Source of the DNA: Flavobacteriales bacterium UBA5933
Lineage (GTDB): Bacteria > Bacteroidota > Bacteroidia > Flavobacteriales > Weeksellaceae
NCBI GenBank assembly: GCA_002430925.1
Contig: DJDD01000119.1
Span: forward strand, 1-23,732
DNA length: 23,732 nucleotides
Reading direction: 5' to 3'
Shown: piece by piece, positions 6,789 to 14,202 of the stretch
Numbering within the stretch: position 1 is the first letter of the stretch
Layout of the letters: each line of letters starts with the position of its first letter
Program-made: the position numbers and the translations under genes
The notes under the pieces: model-generated
Database searches by the model: none
What the model saw: the letters and a program-made list of their open reading frames with translations, nothing else
What the model was told of the DNA's origin: nothing

Positions 6789-8213
6789 TTATTTCTTTTT
6801 AGCTTTTACGAATACATATGAAATATAAAGTAAAATCATCCAAATAGGGATTAATTCTACAGAAATTTTAAGTCCTGTAAACCACATAATAATTAATATA
6901 CCCAGTAAAAAAAGAATAGAAATATAATTACTGATAGGGTATAAGAATGAAGGAAACAGGGTTTTGCTATTTTCTATGCTTTTTTGTCTTCTATATTTTA
7001 AATGCGTAAATGAAATCATTACCCAGTTTATTACTAAGCAAGAAACAACTAATGACATTAATATTTCGAATGCACTTTCTGGTATAAGTTTATTAATAAC
7101 AATACAAGCTGCTGCAAATAGTGATGAAACTAATATAGCCATGATTGGGACATGGTTTTTATTTAATTTTTTAAGAAAACTAGGTGCATTTCCTTGTTCT
7201 GCTAATCCATAAAGCATTCTACTATTGCTATAAACAGAACTATTATAAACAGATAAAGCAGCAGTTAGAACAATCAAATTTAATGCGTTTGCAATGATTT
7301 TAGAAAAAGCAATTGTGTGTCCAAATAAATTGATGTCAATTGAACTTAGATTATTAAAAACCATTACAAATGGACTACTCTTATCTGTTATATTTTCCCA
7401 AGGAGATAATGAAAATAAAATAATTAGAGCTCCAACATAAAAAATAAGAATTCTATAGATGACTTGGTTTGTTGCTTTAGGAATATTTTTTTCTGGATTT
7501 TCTGCTTCAGCAGCAGTGATTCCAATTAATTCTAATCCCCCAAAAGAAAACATTATTAATGCCATGGCAGAAAATAATCCTTGAAAACCATCTTTGTTAT
7601 TTCCTGATAGAAAACCTTTAGGAAAAAATCCACCATTGTTCCATAAATTTTGAATAGTAGCTTGTTCTCCTCCATTACCGCTAAATAGTAAATATGTACC
7701 AAATGCAATCATTGCTAGAATAGCAACTACTTTTATAATAGAAAACCAAAATTCAGCCTCTCCATAAACTTTTACAGAAGCTAGGTTTAATAAGTTTATT
7801 ATAATAAAAAAGAATAGGCTAGAAGACCATAAAGGAATTTCAGGCCACCAGAATTGAACATAAATTCCAATAGCTGTAAGTTCAGACATACTAACTAGAA
7901 TATAAAGAATCCAATAATTCCATCCAGAAGCATAACCAGCAAAAGGTCCCCAGTATTTGTAAGCAAAATGACTGAAACTACCAGAAACAGGTTCGTTAAC
8001 TACCATTTCTCCTAATTGTCTCATGATAAAAAATGCTATTATTCCTGCAATAGCATAGCCTAAAATTACTGAAGGTCCTGCAAGAACTGCAGCTGGACCT
8101 ATACCTAAAAATAAACCAGTTCCAATTGCTCCTCCAAGAGCTATTAATTGGATATGGCGATTTGTAAGTCCTCGTTTTAATTCTTTTTGATTAGAATTTT
8201 CTTTTGTATTCAC
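6789..8213 (-). CDS. aroP: aromatic amino acid permease, AroP/PheP-like (APC superfamily)
   Basis: This is a 474-residue inner-membrane proton symporter of the amino acid transporter family with about 12 membrane segments. The N-terminal signature LKRGLTNRHIQLIALGGAIGTGLFLG is the classic AAT motif with the substrate-binding GxIGTGLF unwound helix. The later GWNYWILYILVSMSELTAIG, KVYGEAEFWFSIIKV, SFGGLELIGITAAEAENP and ALSVYNSSVYSNSRMLYGLA segments resemble E. coli AroP and PheP very closely from memory, more so than CycA or GabP. It should therefore import Phe, Tyr and/or Trp. A short insertion (SGNNKDGFQG) occurs before the segment AMALIMFSFGG. The gene is convergent with thioredoxin. It is not in the trp operon, although both concern aromatic amino acids. 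Substrate specificity is inference. Confidence 0.87.
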   Translation of the reverse strand: MNTKENSNQKELKRGLTNRHIQLIALGGAIGTGLFLGIGPAAVLAGPSVILGYAIAGIIAFFIMRQLGEMVVNEPVSGSFSHFAYKYWGPFAGYASGWNYWILYILVSMSELTAIGIYVQFWWPEIPLWSSSLFFFIIINLLNLASVKVYGEAEFWFSIIKVVAILAMIAFGTYLLFSGNGGEQATIQNLWNNGGFFPKGFLSGNNKDGFQGLFSAMALIMFSFGGLELIGITAAEAENPEKNIPKATNQVIYRILIFYVGALIILFSLSPWENITDKSSPFVMVFNNLSSIDINLFGHTIAFSKIIANALNLIVLTAALSVYNSSVYSNSRMLYGLAEQGNAPSFLKKLNKNHVPIMAILVSSLFAAACIVINKLIPESAFEILMSLVVSCLVINWVMISFTHLKYRRQKSIENSKTLFPSFLYPISNYISILFLLGILIIMWFTGLKISVELIPIWMILLYISYVFVKAKKK

Positions 8214-8274
8214 TTATAATAAATTAAAGTTTAAATATATAAAATATGTATGTATAAAAGATTACTTGTATGAT

Positions 8275-9189
8275 TTAAAAATCAATAGGATCAGGATATA
8301 ATTGTTTTTGTATCATAAATATTCCCATTATAAAAAATGTACTCATTATAAATGTTGCTAATGGTAAATGTTCTATAGTTTTTTCGGGCATAATCATAGG
8401 TAAAATTACCATTGCAAAAGCTGGAGGTAATCTTAGGTTTAAAAAAAATAATAATAATGAAACAATTATTAAATCTATAAAACTAGCTAATAAAAAATTA
8501 TCAAGATATTTTATAGTTAAACAGCCAATGATACTACAAATAAAAAGTGCTAAAATACGTTTTAATCGAACTTTTAATTTTAGTGCAGGATTATTTAATG
8601 ATTCAAAAGCAACGACAATTACTGGAGGAATTGCTGCATAGTAATTATAACCAGAAAAATGGCAAATAACAATCCAAATTAAAAATAGACAAATTAATAA
8701 TCTATTGTGACTTTCATATATTATAGGAGAGGTTTGTTCTGTTGGTTTTATTTTAAATAATTTAATAAATATAAACAACAAGAAAACAAAAACAAAAATA
8801 GCAAATAAAAATAAAAATGAATGTGCATTTGTTATTATAGGTAGTAGACCTGTTGCTAAAGAAGGAGCTAACTGACTTTTAAAAACTCTAAGAGTGAATA
8901 ACATTGCAATTAGAATAATTACAAGTTTCAATAAAAATGAAATAGGAAAAAAATTTATTCCAAAACCAAGTATTGCTGTAATTGAAGGGAGTAGAAATAT
9001 ATGAAATGGTTGTTGTAACCATTTATTTTCTCTGAAAGTGAAAATTCCTATTGATAATGCGGCAACTTCAGGAAGAATAATTTCTTTATCATCAAAATAG
9101 AGAGAAGAAATAATCATGATTAATATGAATGAAAATCCAAAAATATATGATTGTACTGATTCCTTTTTACCAAGTATTGAGTAATCCAT
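8275..9189 (-). CDS. polytopic membrane protein, possibly HPP-like
   Basis: This 304-residue, very hydrophobic protein has about 8-10 membrane segments and no signal peptide. Two similar motifs, LAPSLATGLLPI (107-118) and LPPAFAMVILPMI (about 254-266), end corresponding halves and suggest an internal duplication. Each half also contains a loop rich in Pro and Asn. The pattern recalls HPP-family membrane proteins, whose role is largely unknown (some transport nitrite), but I cannot confirm this. The ATG at 9189 was chosen because the open frame further upstream runs through the tRNA-Pro and tRNA-Ser genes. The gene begins 13 bases after the terminator of the tRNA operon, leaving no room for a normal promoter. 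It may be expressed by terminator read-through. Confidence 0.6.
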   Translation of the reverse strand: MDYSILGKKESVQSYIFGFSFILIMIISSLYFDDKEIILPEVAALSIGIFTFRENKWLQQPFHIFLLPSITAILGFGINFFPISFLLKLVIILIAMLFTLRVFKSQLAPSLATGLLPIITNAHSFLFLFAIFVFVFLLFIFIKLFKIKPTEQTSPIIYESHNRLLICLFLIWIVICHFSGYNYYAAIPPVIVVAFESLNNPALKLKVRLKRILALFICSIIGCLTIKYLDNFLLASFIDLIIVSLLLFFLNLRLPPAFAMVILPMIMPEKTIEHLPLATFIMSTFFIMGIFMIQKQLYPDPIDF

Positions 9190-9201
9190 AATAATAAAAA
9201 T

Positions 9202-9235
9202 AAAAAAAGCCTTTGTAAAATTTACAAAGGCTTTT
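9202..9235 (-). terminator. intrinsic terminator of the tRNA operon
   Basis: On -, the arms AAAAGCCTTTGTAAA and TTTACAAAGGCTTTT form a long hairpin followed by a T-run (the A-run at 9202-9208 on +). It abuts the 3' end of the last tRNA-Pro, one base away. Confidence 0.85.
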
Positions 9236-9236
9236 G

Positions 9237-9311
9237 TCGGGGTGGCAGGATTCGAACCTGCGACCTCCTGCTCCCAAAGCAGGCGCGATGACCGGGCTAC
9301 GCTACACCCCG
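9237..9311 (-). tRNA. tRNA-Pro (TGG), copy 1
   Basis: Acceptor stem CGGGGTG/CACCCCG, anticodon loop TTTGGGA with anticodon TGG, and T-loop TTCGAAT define a proline tRNA. CCA is not encoded. The sequence is identical to the copies at 9547 and 9677. It is last in the transcript, directly before the terminator. The 5' leader bases at 9315-9321 are complementary to part of the D-arm (9288-9294). Confidence 0.95.
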
Positions 9312-9334
9312 ATTCGGTCATAATAAAATATAAG

Positions 9335-9418
9335 CGGAGAGACAGGGACTCGAACCCTGGCATCGGTTACCCGATGACAGATTAGCAATCTGCTCCGTTA
9401 CCACTCCGGCACCTCTCC
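9335..9418 (-). tRNA. tRNA-Ser (GCT)
   Basis: This class II tRNA has acceptor GGAGAGG, a long variable arm (CATCGGGTAACCGATG) and an anticodon loop with GCT, reading AGC/AGT serine codons. The discriminator is G, as expected for serine. CCA is not encoded. Confidence 0.95.
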
Positions 9419-9445
9419 TCTTTTATTTATTTCAAATAAATTTTG

Positions 9446-9519
9446 TGATCCAGTCAGGATTCGAACCTGAGACCTACTGCTTAGAAGGCAGTTGCTCTAT
9501 CCAGCTGAGCTACTGGACC
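9446..9519 (-). tRNA. tRNA-Arg (TCT)
   Basis: Acceptor stem GGTCCAG/CTGGATC (one G·T pair), anticodon stem ACTGC/GCAGT with loop CTTCTAA, and T-loop TTCGAAT are present. Anticodon TCT reads AGA/AGG arginine codons, the dominant arginine codons in such AT-rich genomes. CCA is not encoded. Confidence 0.95.
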
Positions 9520-9546
9520 AATACAAAATTTTACTACTAAAAACTG

Positions 9547-9621
9547 TCGGGGTGGCAGGATTCGAACCTGCGACCTCCTGCTCCCAAAGCAGGCGCGATG
9601 ACCGGGCTACGCTACACCCCG
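9547..9621 (-). tRNA. tRNA-Pro (TGG), copy 2
   Basis: Identical to copy 1 over the whole tRNA and also over about 10 bases of 5' flank (ATGACCGAAT leader), which points to recent tandem duplication or gene conversion. It has the same leader/D-arm complementarity (9625-9631 with 9598-9604). Confidence 0.95.
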
Positions 9622-9676
9622 ATTCGGTCATTTTTTTACAATAATATCAATTAATTTTCTTGATTAGAAAATTATG

Positions 9677-9751
9677 TCGGGGTGGCAGGATTCGAACCTG
9701 CGACCTCCTGCTCCCAAAGCAGGCGCGATGACCGGGCTACGCTACACCCCG
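9677..9751 (-). tRNA. tRNA-Pro (TGG), copy 3 (first in the transcript)
   Basis: Same tRNA sequence as copies 1 and 2, but with a different 5' flank (AGAAATCTAT), so the duplication boundary lies at the tRNA 5' end. It is the promoter-proximal gene of the tRNA operon. Confidence 0.95.
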
Positions 9752-9774
9752 ATAGATTTCTACTATCGTGGGTG

Positions 9775-9807
9775 CAAATTTAACGTTACTTTTAGGAGAT
9801 ATCCAAA
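9775..9807 (-). promoter_or_regulatory. promoter of the five-tRNA operon
   Basis: On -, TAAATTTG (9775-9782) matches the -7 consensus, about 23 bases before the first tRNA-Pro. A TTTGG at 9803-9807 is a -33 candidate at a spacing of about 21 bases. The promoter lies within 70 bases of the trpB stop. I see no strong terminator between trpB and the tRNAs, so some read-through from the trp operon is possible. Confidence 0.65.
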
Positions 9808-9812
9808 TATTT

Positions 9813-10997
9813 TCACGAATATTTTTCAGAAACTTTCATATAAGTTTCTAAATCTTTGTCGCCTCTTCCCGAAAGGTTCAGAATTACAATGTCTTGCGGT
9901 TTAAAATTAATTTTTTCTAAAGCTGCTAAAGCATGTGAAGATTCTAATGCTGGAATAATTCCTTCCTCTTTTGTAAGCAAAAATGCAGCTTTTAAAGCTT
10001 CTTCATCGGTTGCATTTAGAAATTCTGCACGACCAGTTTTAAATAAATGTGCATGTAATGGTCCAACTCCAGGGTAATCTAATCCAGCAGAAATTGAATA
10101 AGGTTCTACAATTTGTCCATCTTTATTTTGCATCAATAATGTACGGCTTCCATGAATTATACCTTCAGTTCCTTTTACTGTGGTTGCAGCTGTCTCTCCA
10201 GATTCAACTCCTAATCCTGCTGCTTCTACAGCAATAAGTTTTACATCTTCATGATCTAAAAAATGATAGAATGCTCCAGCGGCATTACTTCCTCCTCCAA
10301 CACATGCAATGACGTAATCTGGATTTTCTTTTCCATATTTTTCTTTCATTTGGAACTTAATTTCTTCTGATATAATTGCTTGAAATTTTGTTACCATTGC
10401 AGGATAAGGATGTGGACCTACTACAGAACCAATAATGTAAAACGTTTCAGGGTTATTAATCCAATAACGTATAGCTTCGTTTGTAGCATCTTTTAATGTT
10501 TTACTTCCAGAAGTGGCAGGAACAACTTCTGCTCCTAGCATTTTCATTCTAGCTACATTTGGTGCTTGACGTTCAATGTCAATTTCACCCATAAAAACAG
10601 TACATTCCAATCCTAATAAAGCACAAACTGTAGCTGTTGCAACACCATGTTGTCCAGCACCTGTTTCTGCTATAATTTTAGTTTTTCCCATTCGTTTTGC
10701 TAATAAAGCTTGCCCAATTGCATTGTTTATTTTATGTGCTCCCGTATGGTTTAAATCTTCTCTTTTTAATAAAATATTTGTATTGTATCGTTTTGATAAA
10801 TTTGGTGCATAATACAAAGGACTAGGTCTTCCTACGTAATCTTTTAATAATAGATTAAATTCATTTTTGAATTCTTCGGTCTCTACATATTTATCTAAGG
10901 CATCAGCTAATTCTTCACAATTGTGATGTAATAATTCTGGAATAAATGCTCCTCCAAAATCACCATAGAATCCTTTTTCATTTACTTCGTATTTCAT
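9813..10997 (-). CDS. trpB: tryptophan synthase beta chain
   Basis: This PLP enzyme joins indole and serine to form tryptophan, normally in an alpha2beta2 complex. The 394-residue sequence is complete. It has the HTGAHKINN segment with the Schiff-base Lys, AETGAGQHG with the catalytic Glu, GGGSNAAG as the phosphate-binding loop, and the late LSGRGDKD. It is of the common TrpB1 type, which works with TrpA. It starts 6 bases after trpF and is the last trp gene here. The expected trpA does not follow: a tRNA operon begins about 60 bases downstream. All active-site residues I can check are intact. Confidence 0.96.
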   Translation of the reverse strand: MKYEVNEKGFYGDFGGAFIPELLHHNCEELADALDKYVETEEFKNEFNLLLKDYVGRPSPLYYAPNLSKRYNTNILLKREDLNHTGAHKINNAIGQALLAKRMGKTKIIAETGAGQHGVATATVCALLGLECTVFMGEIDIERQAPNVARMKMLGAEVVPATSGSKTLKDATNEAIRYWINNPETFYIIGSVVGPHPYPAMVTKFQAIISEEIKFQMKEKYGKENPDYVIACVGGGSNAAGAFYHFLDHEDVKLIAVEAAGLGVESGETAATTVKGTEGIIHGSRTLLMQNKDGQIVEPYSISAGLDYPGVGPLHAHLFKTGRAEFLNATDEEALKAAFLLTKEEGIIPALESSHALAALEKINFKPQDIVILNLSGRGDKDLETYMKVSEKYS

Positions 10998-11003
10998 TTG
11001 ATT

Positions 11004-11675
11004 TTAATTTTGTTCAATTCGTCCATCAATTACATCGATAAACTCTTTTATTTCTTCTATTTTTTTTATTCCTGGTTCAGTTTCAAATCCACTATTAATA
11101 TCAAAACCAATACATCTTGGGTGTTGAAAGTTTTTTAGTAATAAACCATCTTCTAATTTTATTCCTCCACTCAATAAAAATGGTGTTGATAACTGATAGT
11201 TTGTTAACAATTGCCAATCAAACTTTCTTCCTGTACCTCCGTAATTGTCAGATTTTGTGTCAAATACAAAACTATCAACAGCTTGTTGATAAGCTGTTAA
11301 TTGTTTAAAATCTTCTTCCGTTTTAATCCCAACAGCTTTCCATATTTTAAAATCAAGAAAACTTTCATCTGTCAATAAATATTGATGTTTTGTAGAAATT
11401 AATTGTTCACAAAATTCAGCTGTTTCATCACCGTGTAATTGGACAACATCTAATTTATAATCGATAACTTTCTTAATAATCGTAGAAATGGATTCATTCA
11501 CAAAAACACCAACTTTTTCAGCATTAGGAAAAATTGAGAATAGTGATTCATCATCTACAAATCGTTTTGATTTATTATAAAAAATAAAACCAACATAATC
11601 GGGCTCTAAATCGACTAATGATTGAAAGTTTTCTTTATTATTATTTCCACAAACTTTTATTTGGAAGCGTTTCAT
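11004..11675 (-). CDS. trpF: phosphoribosylanthranilate isomerase
   Basis: TrpF performs the Amadori rearrangement of N-(5-phosphoribosyl)anthranilate to CdRP in the cytoplasm. It is a single TIM barrel of 223 residues. The N-terminal KVCGNNN contains the catalytic Cys on strand 1. VQLHGDE lies on the middle strand, FDTKSDNYGGTGRKFDW carries the catalytic Asp and phosphate-binding loop, and LLSGGI plus GFDINSGFE form the last strands. The start overlaps the trpC stop as ATGA, implying translational coupling. Six bases separate it from trpB. The KICG motif of many homologues is KVCG here, a conservative change. Confidence 0.95.
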   Translation of the reverse strand: MKRFQIKVCGNNNKENFQSLVDLEPDYVGFIFYNKSKRFVDDESLFSIFPNAEKVGVFVNESISTIIKKVIDYKLDVVQLHGDETAEFCEQLISTKHQYLLTDESFLDFKIWKAVGIKTEEDFKQLTAYQQAVDSFVFDTKSDNYGGTGRKFDWQLLTNYQLSTPFLLSGGIKLEDGLLLKNFQHPRCIGFDINSGFETEPGIKKIEEIKEFIDVIDGRIEQN

Positions 11676-12457
11676 TTTGATAGTTTTACAAATTTTTCAA
11701 AAGCGAAAGCTGGATTATCCTCTTTCATAAAGTTTTCTCCAATCAAAAAAGCCTGAAAACCAGCTTCTTTTAAATCTTTTACTGTTTCTGGGTTAGAAAT
11801 TCCACTTTCAGCAACTTTAATTAAATCTTTGGGTAACTGTTTTAAAATCTGTTTCGATTTTTCAACATCAACATCAAATGTTTTTAAATTACGATTATTT
11901 ATACCTATTAAATCGATATAATTATTCACTTTTTCTAGTTGGTCTTCTGAATGTAATTCTAGCAGAACTTCCAAACCAATTTCTTTTGCCGTTTTGGCAA
12001 GGTGTAAAACTTCATCTTTAGTTAAACATTCAGCGATTAATAGCATCAAATCAGCACCAATAGCTTTTGTTTCATAAACTTGATATTCATCTACAATAAA
12101 ATCTTTACGAAGAACAGGAATGTTTAGTATTTCTTTTGCTTGCTGTAAATCATCAAAACTTCCACCAAAAAAATCTTCATCTGTCAATACAGAAACAACA
12201 GATGCTCCGTATTTTTCATAACCAGAAACAATTTCTTTAACACTAGCATCTTTATTAATAAATCCTTTCGACGGCGATTTACGTTTAAATTCTGCAATAA
12301 TTCCAGATTTTGATTCATCTAAAATAGATGCTTTTGCAGAAAGAATAGGTACAATGAAATTATCAGTTTGTTTAAAATCTTCAATTGATTTTGTTTTCTG
12401 TTTTTCTATAATTTCTATTCGCTTTTTAGCGACGATTTCATCTAATATAGTTTTCAT
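11672..12457 (-). CDS. trpC: indole-3-glycerol phosphate synthase
   Basis: TrpC cyclises and decarboxylates CdRP to indole-3-glycerol phosphate. It is a TIM barrel of 261 residues. The N-terminal helix MKTILDEIVAKKR, GIIAEFKRKSPSKG with the catalytic Glu and Lys, VLTDEDFFGGS, VLRKDFIVDEYQVYE with the second catalytic Lys, LIGINNRNLKTF and VAESGISNPETV are all in family order. ATGA overlaps join it to trpD upstream and trpF downstream, so the D-C-F segment is translated as a coupled block. The protein is not fused to TrpF, unlike in E. coli. Confidence 0.96.
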   Translation of the reverse strand: MKTILDEIVAKKRIEIIEKQKTKSIEDFKQTDNFIVPILSAKASILDESKSGIIAEFKRKSPSKGFINKDASVKEIVSGYEKYGASVVSVLTDEDFFGGSFDDLQQAKEILNIPVLRKDFIVDEYQVYETKAIGADLMLLIAECLTKDEVLHLAKTAKEIGLEVLLELHSEDQLEKVNNYIDLIGINNRNLKTFDVDVEKSKQILKQLPKDLIKVAESGISNPETVKDLKEAGFQAFLIGENFMKEDNPAFAFEKFVKLSK

Positions 12458-13440
12458 GATTCAATTAATTTTTTAAAAACATTCAATGCTTTTTTACTCT
12501 CTAAACTTTCATCTGCTATTGCAACACATTCTATCAAATCTTTAGTAGGATAAATTGTTTGTAAGGCTAAAGCAGCATTTGCTAAAACAACATTTTTTTG
12601 TGCTAGGGTAGATATTCCTTCTAAAACATTCAAGAATATTTTGGAATTATCTTCTATTGTTTTACCTCCTTTTATATCATTTGCAGAAAGTGTTTCTAAT
12701 CCAAAATCTTTACTTTCTAAAATATATTCTCCAGACTTATTGTAAACTTTTGTGGGCGAAGTCAACGATATTTCATCATATCCATCCAATGCTGTAGAAA
12801 TTGAATACTGTATATTCGAATTTTGCATTACATAATGGTACAAACGAGCTGTTTTTACATCAAATGTACCTAAGTTTTGGTAATCTGGTTGAACAGGATT
12901 AACTAATGGTCCCATTAAATTAAAAAAAGTTTTTACAGCCAAACCTTTTCTTATTGGTGCAACTTTGGCAAGTGCAGGATGAAAAAGTGGAGCATGTAAA
13001 AATGTAATTCCAACCTCATCATATTCCTTTTTCAATACATCTATATCTGTAGTAAACTTATAACCAAAATTATCTAACATATTCGATGAACCGCTAACAG
13101 AGGAAGCTCCGTAATTTCCTTGTTTTATAACTTTTTCTCCAGCTCCAGCCAAAACAAAACTACTCAAAGTAGAAATATTAAAAGTGTCTTTGCCATCTCC
13201 TCCAGTTCCAACAATGTCAATCGCATTTTTTGGTAAATCAATTTTTATACACAAATCCAATAAAGCACGTCGATAACCTTTCAATTCATCAAGTGTTATA
13301 TTTCGCATATTAAAAATAGTAAGAAAAGAAGCTAACTCAACCTGCGAGTATTTTTCTTCAGAAATTTCTACCATTATTTTATATGCTTCTTCTTCTGTAA
13401 GTGTATAATTTTCGAATAATAAATTTAATAATTTTCTCAT
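12454..13440 (-). CDS. trpD: anthranilate phosphoribosyltransferase
   Basis: TrpD transfers phosphoribose from PRPP to anthranilate. The protein has about 328 residues, with an N-terminal helical domain (LFENYTLTEEEAY) and the PRPP site GTGGDGKDTFNIS (78-90). The next signature is KQGNYGASSVSGSSN at 106. The family's motif is normally KHGN, so the His is replaced by Gln107 (codon CAA), which is unusual. The rest (HPALAKVAPIRK, FFNLMGPLVNP, DGYDEI) is normal. Start: ATG at 13440 or 13443 are equally possible; a TTG just upstream (13446) is less likely. A 194-base gap containing hairpin repeat copy C separates it from trpG, while trpC follows with an ATGA overlap. Confidence 0.94.
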   Translation of the reverse strand: MRKLLNLLFENYTLTEEEAYKIMVEISEEKYSQVELASFLTIFNMRNITLDELKGYRRALLDLCIKIDLPKNAIDIVGTGGDGKDTFNISTLSSFVLAGAGEKVIKQGNYGASSVSGSSNMLDNFGYKFTTDIDVLKKEYDEVGITFLHAPLFHPALAKVAPIRKGLAVKTFFNLMGPLVNPVQPDYQNLGTFDVKTARLYHYVMQNSNIQYSISTALDGYDEISLTSPTKVYNKSGEYILESKDFGLETLSANDIKGGKTIEDNSKIFLNVLEGISTLAQKNVVLANAALALQTIYPTKDLIECVAIADESLESKKALNVFKKLIES

Positions 13441-13499
13441 CATCAAAAGATTTTATAATCTTCATTTTTAGGTTAAAAAAGCACCGTTTTACTATTTTT

Positions 13500-13608
13500 T
13501 TGGGCGACCGGGCGGGCTTTCCGTTCCAATCTTTTGTAATTGTGCATTGAACTGAGTTCGAAATACACAATTACAAAAGGATTTCTACTGCAATCCCTGT
13601 CGCAACTT
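13500..13608 (+). repeat. hairpin repeat element, copy C, inside the trp operon
   Basis: The element begins TTGGGCGAC, then CCAATCTTTT, stem arms TTTTGTAATTGTG and CACAATTACAAAA, then AAAAGGATTTC and CTGCAATCCCTGTCGCAA. The flanks match copies A and B and the stem sequence does not. It occupies the trpG-trpD gap, so it is transcribed (in reverse orientation) as part of the trp mRNA and would fold into a stable hairpin of about 16 bp between the two cistrons. It has no long T-run and is not an ordinary terminator. Confidence 0.75.
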
Positions 13609-13634
13609 AAAAGCTATGAGTATTCAAGTTGTTA

Positions 13635-14198
13635 TTAATAAGACAACCAATTTTTAATCATTTCATCTCCTTCTGGAGTTAATATAGATTCTGGATGAAA
13701 CTGTACTCCACGAACATCATACATTTTGTGACGTAAAGCCATAATTTCACCTTTTGGACCAACAGCAGTAATTTCTAATTCGTCAGGAAGGTTTTCGTTC
13801 GAAACAACCCAAGAATGGTAACGACCAACTTCTAATTCATTCGGAAGATTTTTAAATAAAATATCTTCTTTTATTACCTTTATATCAGATTTTACACCAT
13901 GAAATACTTCTTGTGTATTCAATAATTTCCCACCAAAAACTTCTCCAATTGCTTGTTGCCCAAGGCAAACTCCAAAAATAGATTTTGTTGGAGCATATTT
14001 TTCTATGATTGGTTTCAATAAATTAGCTTCATCAGGAATTCCAGGTCCAGGAGAAAGTAATATCTTGTCATATTGATCAACATCTTCTAAACTTATTCCA
14101 TCATTACGGACAACCGTAATATCATCTGCAAATTTCTTTATACTATGAACCAAATTATAGGTAAAAGAATCATAATTATCGATAACTAAAATTTTCAT
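13635..14198 (-). CDS. trpG: anthranilate synthase glutamine amidotransferase subunit
   Basis: TrpG is the glutaminase subunit that feeds ammonia to TrpE. The 187-residue class I amidotransferase has the N-terminal ILVIDNYDSFTYNLVH, SPGPGIPDEA, nucleophile elbow GVCLGQQAIGE with the catalytic Cys, and VQFHPESILTPEG with the His-Glu pair. The start MKILVIDNYD at 14198 is preferred: it leaves a 4-base gap after the trpE stop and matches family N-termini. An in-frame ATG at 14219 would add seven residues and overlap trpE. Homologues also serve as PabA, and TrpG may do so here if no separate pabA exists. Confidence 0.95.
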   Translation of the reverse strand: MKILVIDNYDSFTYNLVHSIKKFADDITVVRNDGISLEDVDQYDKILLSPGPGIPDEANLLKPIIEKYAPTKSIFGVCLGQQAIGEVFGGKLLNTQEVFHGVKSDIKVIKEDILFKNLPNELEVGRYHSWVVSNENLPDELEITAVGPKGEIMALRHKMYDVRGVQFHPESILTPEGDEMIKNWLSY

Positions 14199-14202
14199 GT
14201 TT

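Noticed and set aside
9202..9235. Hairpin before the membrane protein as an operator or riboswitch
   Set aside because: Stem plus T-run immediately after tRNA-Pro is fully explained as an intrinsic terminator.
9190..9363. Upstream extension of the membrane protein frame
   Set aside because: It runs through tRNA-Pro copy 1, its terminator and part of tRNA-Ser. The ATG at 9189 is the first one after the terminator.
9674..9904. Open frame on + of 76 codons starting MSGWQDSNLRPP
   Set aside because: It is the antisense reading of tRNA-Pro copy 3, a well-known false ORF, running on into the end of trpB.
13379..13570. 63-codon frame on - over the trpG-trpD gap
   Set aside because: It is a translation of hairpin repeat copy C overlapping the trpD start in another frame, with no coding signal.
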